DNA from: Lewinellaceae bacterium
Lineage (GTDB): Bacteria > Bacteroidota > Bacteroidia > Chitinophagales > Saprospiraceae
DNA length: 64,000 nt
Direction: 5' to 3'
NCBI GenBank assembly: GCA_016708875.1
Contig: JADJFA010000006.1
Location: 1 to 64,000, forward strand
The notes beneath the pieces were generated by a model. The model saw only the letters and a list, made by a program, of their open reading frames with translations, was not told the DNA's origin and did not search any database. The position numbers and the translations under genes were made by a program. Position 1 is the first letter of the stretch; every line of letters begins with the position of its first letter. Shown here one piece after another: positions 63,014 through 64,000 of this stretch.

Positions 63014-64000
63014 TTAGCTCCTGATTTTCGCTCCCAGTTTCCCTTCAAATGCCCCCACCAATTGCCCCATCAGCGCATCAATATCTTTATCCTGCAACGT
63101 CTTCTCCAGGTCTTCAAAAACAAAACTGACAGCGTAGGATTTTTTGCCTGCGCCGAGTTTGCTTTCGTCTTCAAACACATCGAAGAGGTTCACCTCTTTC
63201 AGCATTTTCTTGGCCGTTTTGGCCGCCAATTGACGGATATCGCCAAAGCCCACCGTTTGGTCAATCACCAATGCGAGGTCACGGCGAACGGTGGGGAATT
63301 TGCCAAGTTCTACAAACTGTATCTTATTGCTTCCCAATGCTTTCAACACGTTTTCAAAATTGAAATCGGCAAAAAACACGGGGTTTTTGAGATCCATCTT
63401 TTTCAAGATCGTTGGCATAACAGCGCCAAATGTCACCAATTCCTGTGGCCCCCGGTGGAGTTTCAGGGCATATTGGAAAGGCGCTTCATTCAAGGTCGTT
63501 TCTTGAAAGCCGCTCACACCGAGGCGGGTCAGCAGATTCGTCACGAAGGCTTTCAACGTGAAAAAATCCACCGTTTTCTTGGATACCGGTTGCCAACTTT
63601 CTGCGGTGTGTGCACCCGTCAAAAAGATGCTCAGGCGGTGGGTTTCCTGTTCTTGCTGTTTTTCCTCCTTCGCTGAGCTCGGCGGGTGACCGTTGGTAGG
63701 TTTTCCCAAATTCAAACAGTCGCAAATCCGAATGTTGGCGGTTCTGGTTGCGCTGAATTGCTTCCAAACCACTGAAAAGCATGCTCGGACGCAGGCAGTC
63801 CAGCCCTTGATTGGCAGAGTTGTGTATGAACACAAGTTGTTCTTTTTCAAGGGGCAAAGACGCGCCGTCGCCTAGGTAATAGGCCTGAATTAGATAGCGC
63901 CAGACTCATGCATTCATTGAAGCCATTGGCGGCAAGGAAATCCGCAGCAAGGTTGCGCACCGCGTCGGGATTCGGCTTCGCCTGGATTTCAATACTGCTT
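63014..64000 (-). CDS. pheT: Phenylalanyl-tRNA synthetase beta subunit, C-terminal part, frameshifted
   Basis: The gene enters from the right edge and stops at 63014. Segments in order: SSIEIQAKPNPDAVRNLAADFLAANGFNECMSLAL (core domain), then after a shift near 63865 VFIHNSANQGLDCLRPSMLFSGLEAIQRNQNRQHSDLRLFEFGKTY, then after a shift near 63680 ETHRLSIFLTGAHTAESW and the B8 ferredoxin-fold anticodon-binding domain FVELGKFPTVRRDLALVIDQTVGFGDI to VGAFEGKLGAKIRS. These are standard PheT features. PheT is essential, so the two shifts are probably sequence errors. The N-terminal half lies outside the window. Confidence 0.92.

Overview
The window is a stretch of chromosome from a member of the Bacteroidota, probably from the Saprospiria. 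The placement rests on several signs. Promoters carry a -7 element of the form TAnnTTTG. Exported proteins end in type IX secretion (T9SS) tails. There is a hybrid two-component regulator with a propeller sensor, a PorV/PorQ-family protein, SusC-like TonB receptors, and families typical of this phylum (HYC_CC_PP, DUF4920, DUF6913, DUF7619). Class-level placement is inference. Many genes are broken by single-base frameshifts, often at or near homopolymers. Broken genes include the normally essential dapA and pheT, so most breaks look like sequence error rather than decay.

Layout. 1-2.9 kb: end of an Asp-box T9SS protein. 2.8-6.3 kb (minus): a metal-type cluster of HYC_CC_PP protein, TonB receptor and exported HMA protein. 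6.6-12.9 kb: a SARP/BTAD regulator with a degenerate receiver, 3-hydroxyacyl-CoA dehydrogenase, HIT hydrolase, YhhN membrane protein, a PemK-type toxin-antitoxin pair next to an LRR gene remnant, a double VOC protein and an exported OB-fold protein. 13-20.6 kb: TonB receptor, PlcP-like metallophosphoesterase and duplicated beta-helix T9SS protein, each preceded by 11-bp-spaced TTAAC/TTCAT direct repeats that look like Pho boxes. 20.6-35.8 kb: DUF4920 lipoprotein, MORN-caspase protein, PBP1C, ECF sigma/anti-sigma/TonB-C genes, fasciclin protein, LuxR-type response regulator, M28 peptidase, a candidate small RNA, S4 protein, SCP2 protein, glycerophosphodiesterase and sterol desaturase-like protein. 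36-44 kb: PD40-amidohydrolase, a REP-associated transposase with its palindromes, HEAT-cyclophilin lipoprotein, DUF6913 protein, dapA and tRNA-Leu(GAG). 44.4-54.8 kb: histidine kinase, 1346-residue hybrid regulator with a FG-GAP T9SS protein beside it, esterase, M20 hydrolase and EamA transporter. 55-64 kb: a gene remnant, dihydroorotase, beta-helix lipoprotein, cmk, PorV/PorQ protein, rny, tmk and part of pheT.

The most interesting system is the putative phosphate-starvation regulon at 12.97-20.53 kb. It combines outer-membrane uptake, a secreted beta-helix partner and a phospholipid-remodelling phosphoesterase under matching operators with matching promoter geometry. Also notable are a RAYT transposase that carries a copy of its own palindrome inside its reading frame, heptanucleotide repeats both between genes and inside lipoprotein signal peptides, and many long perfect inverted repeats at gene 3' ends.
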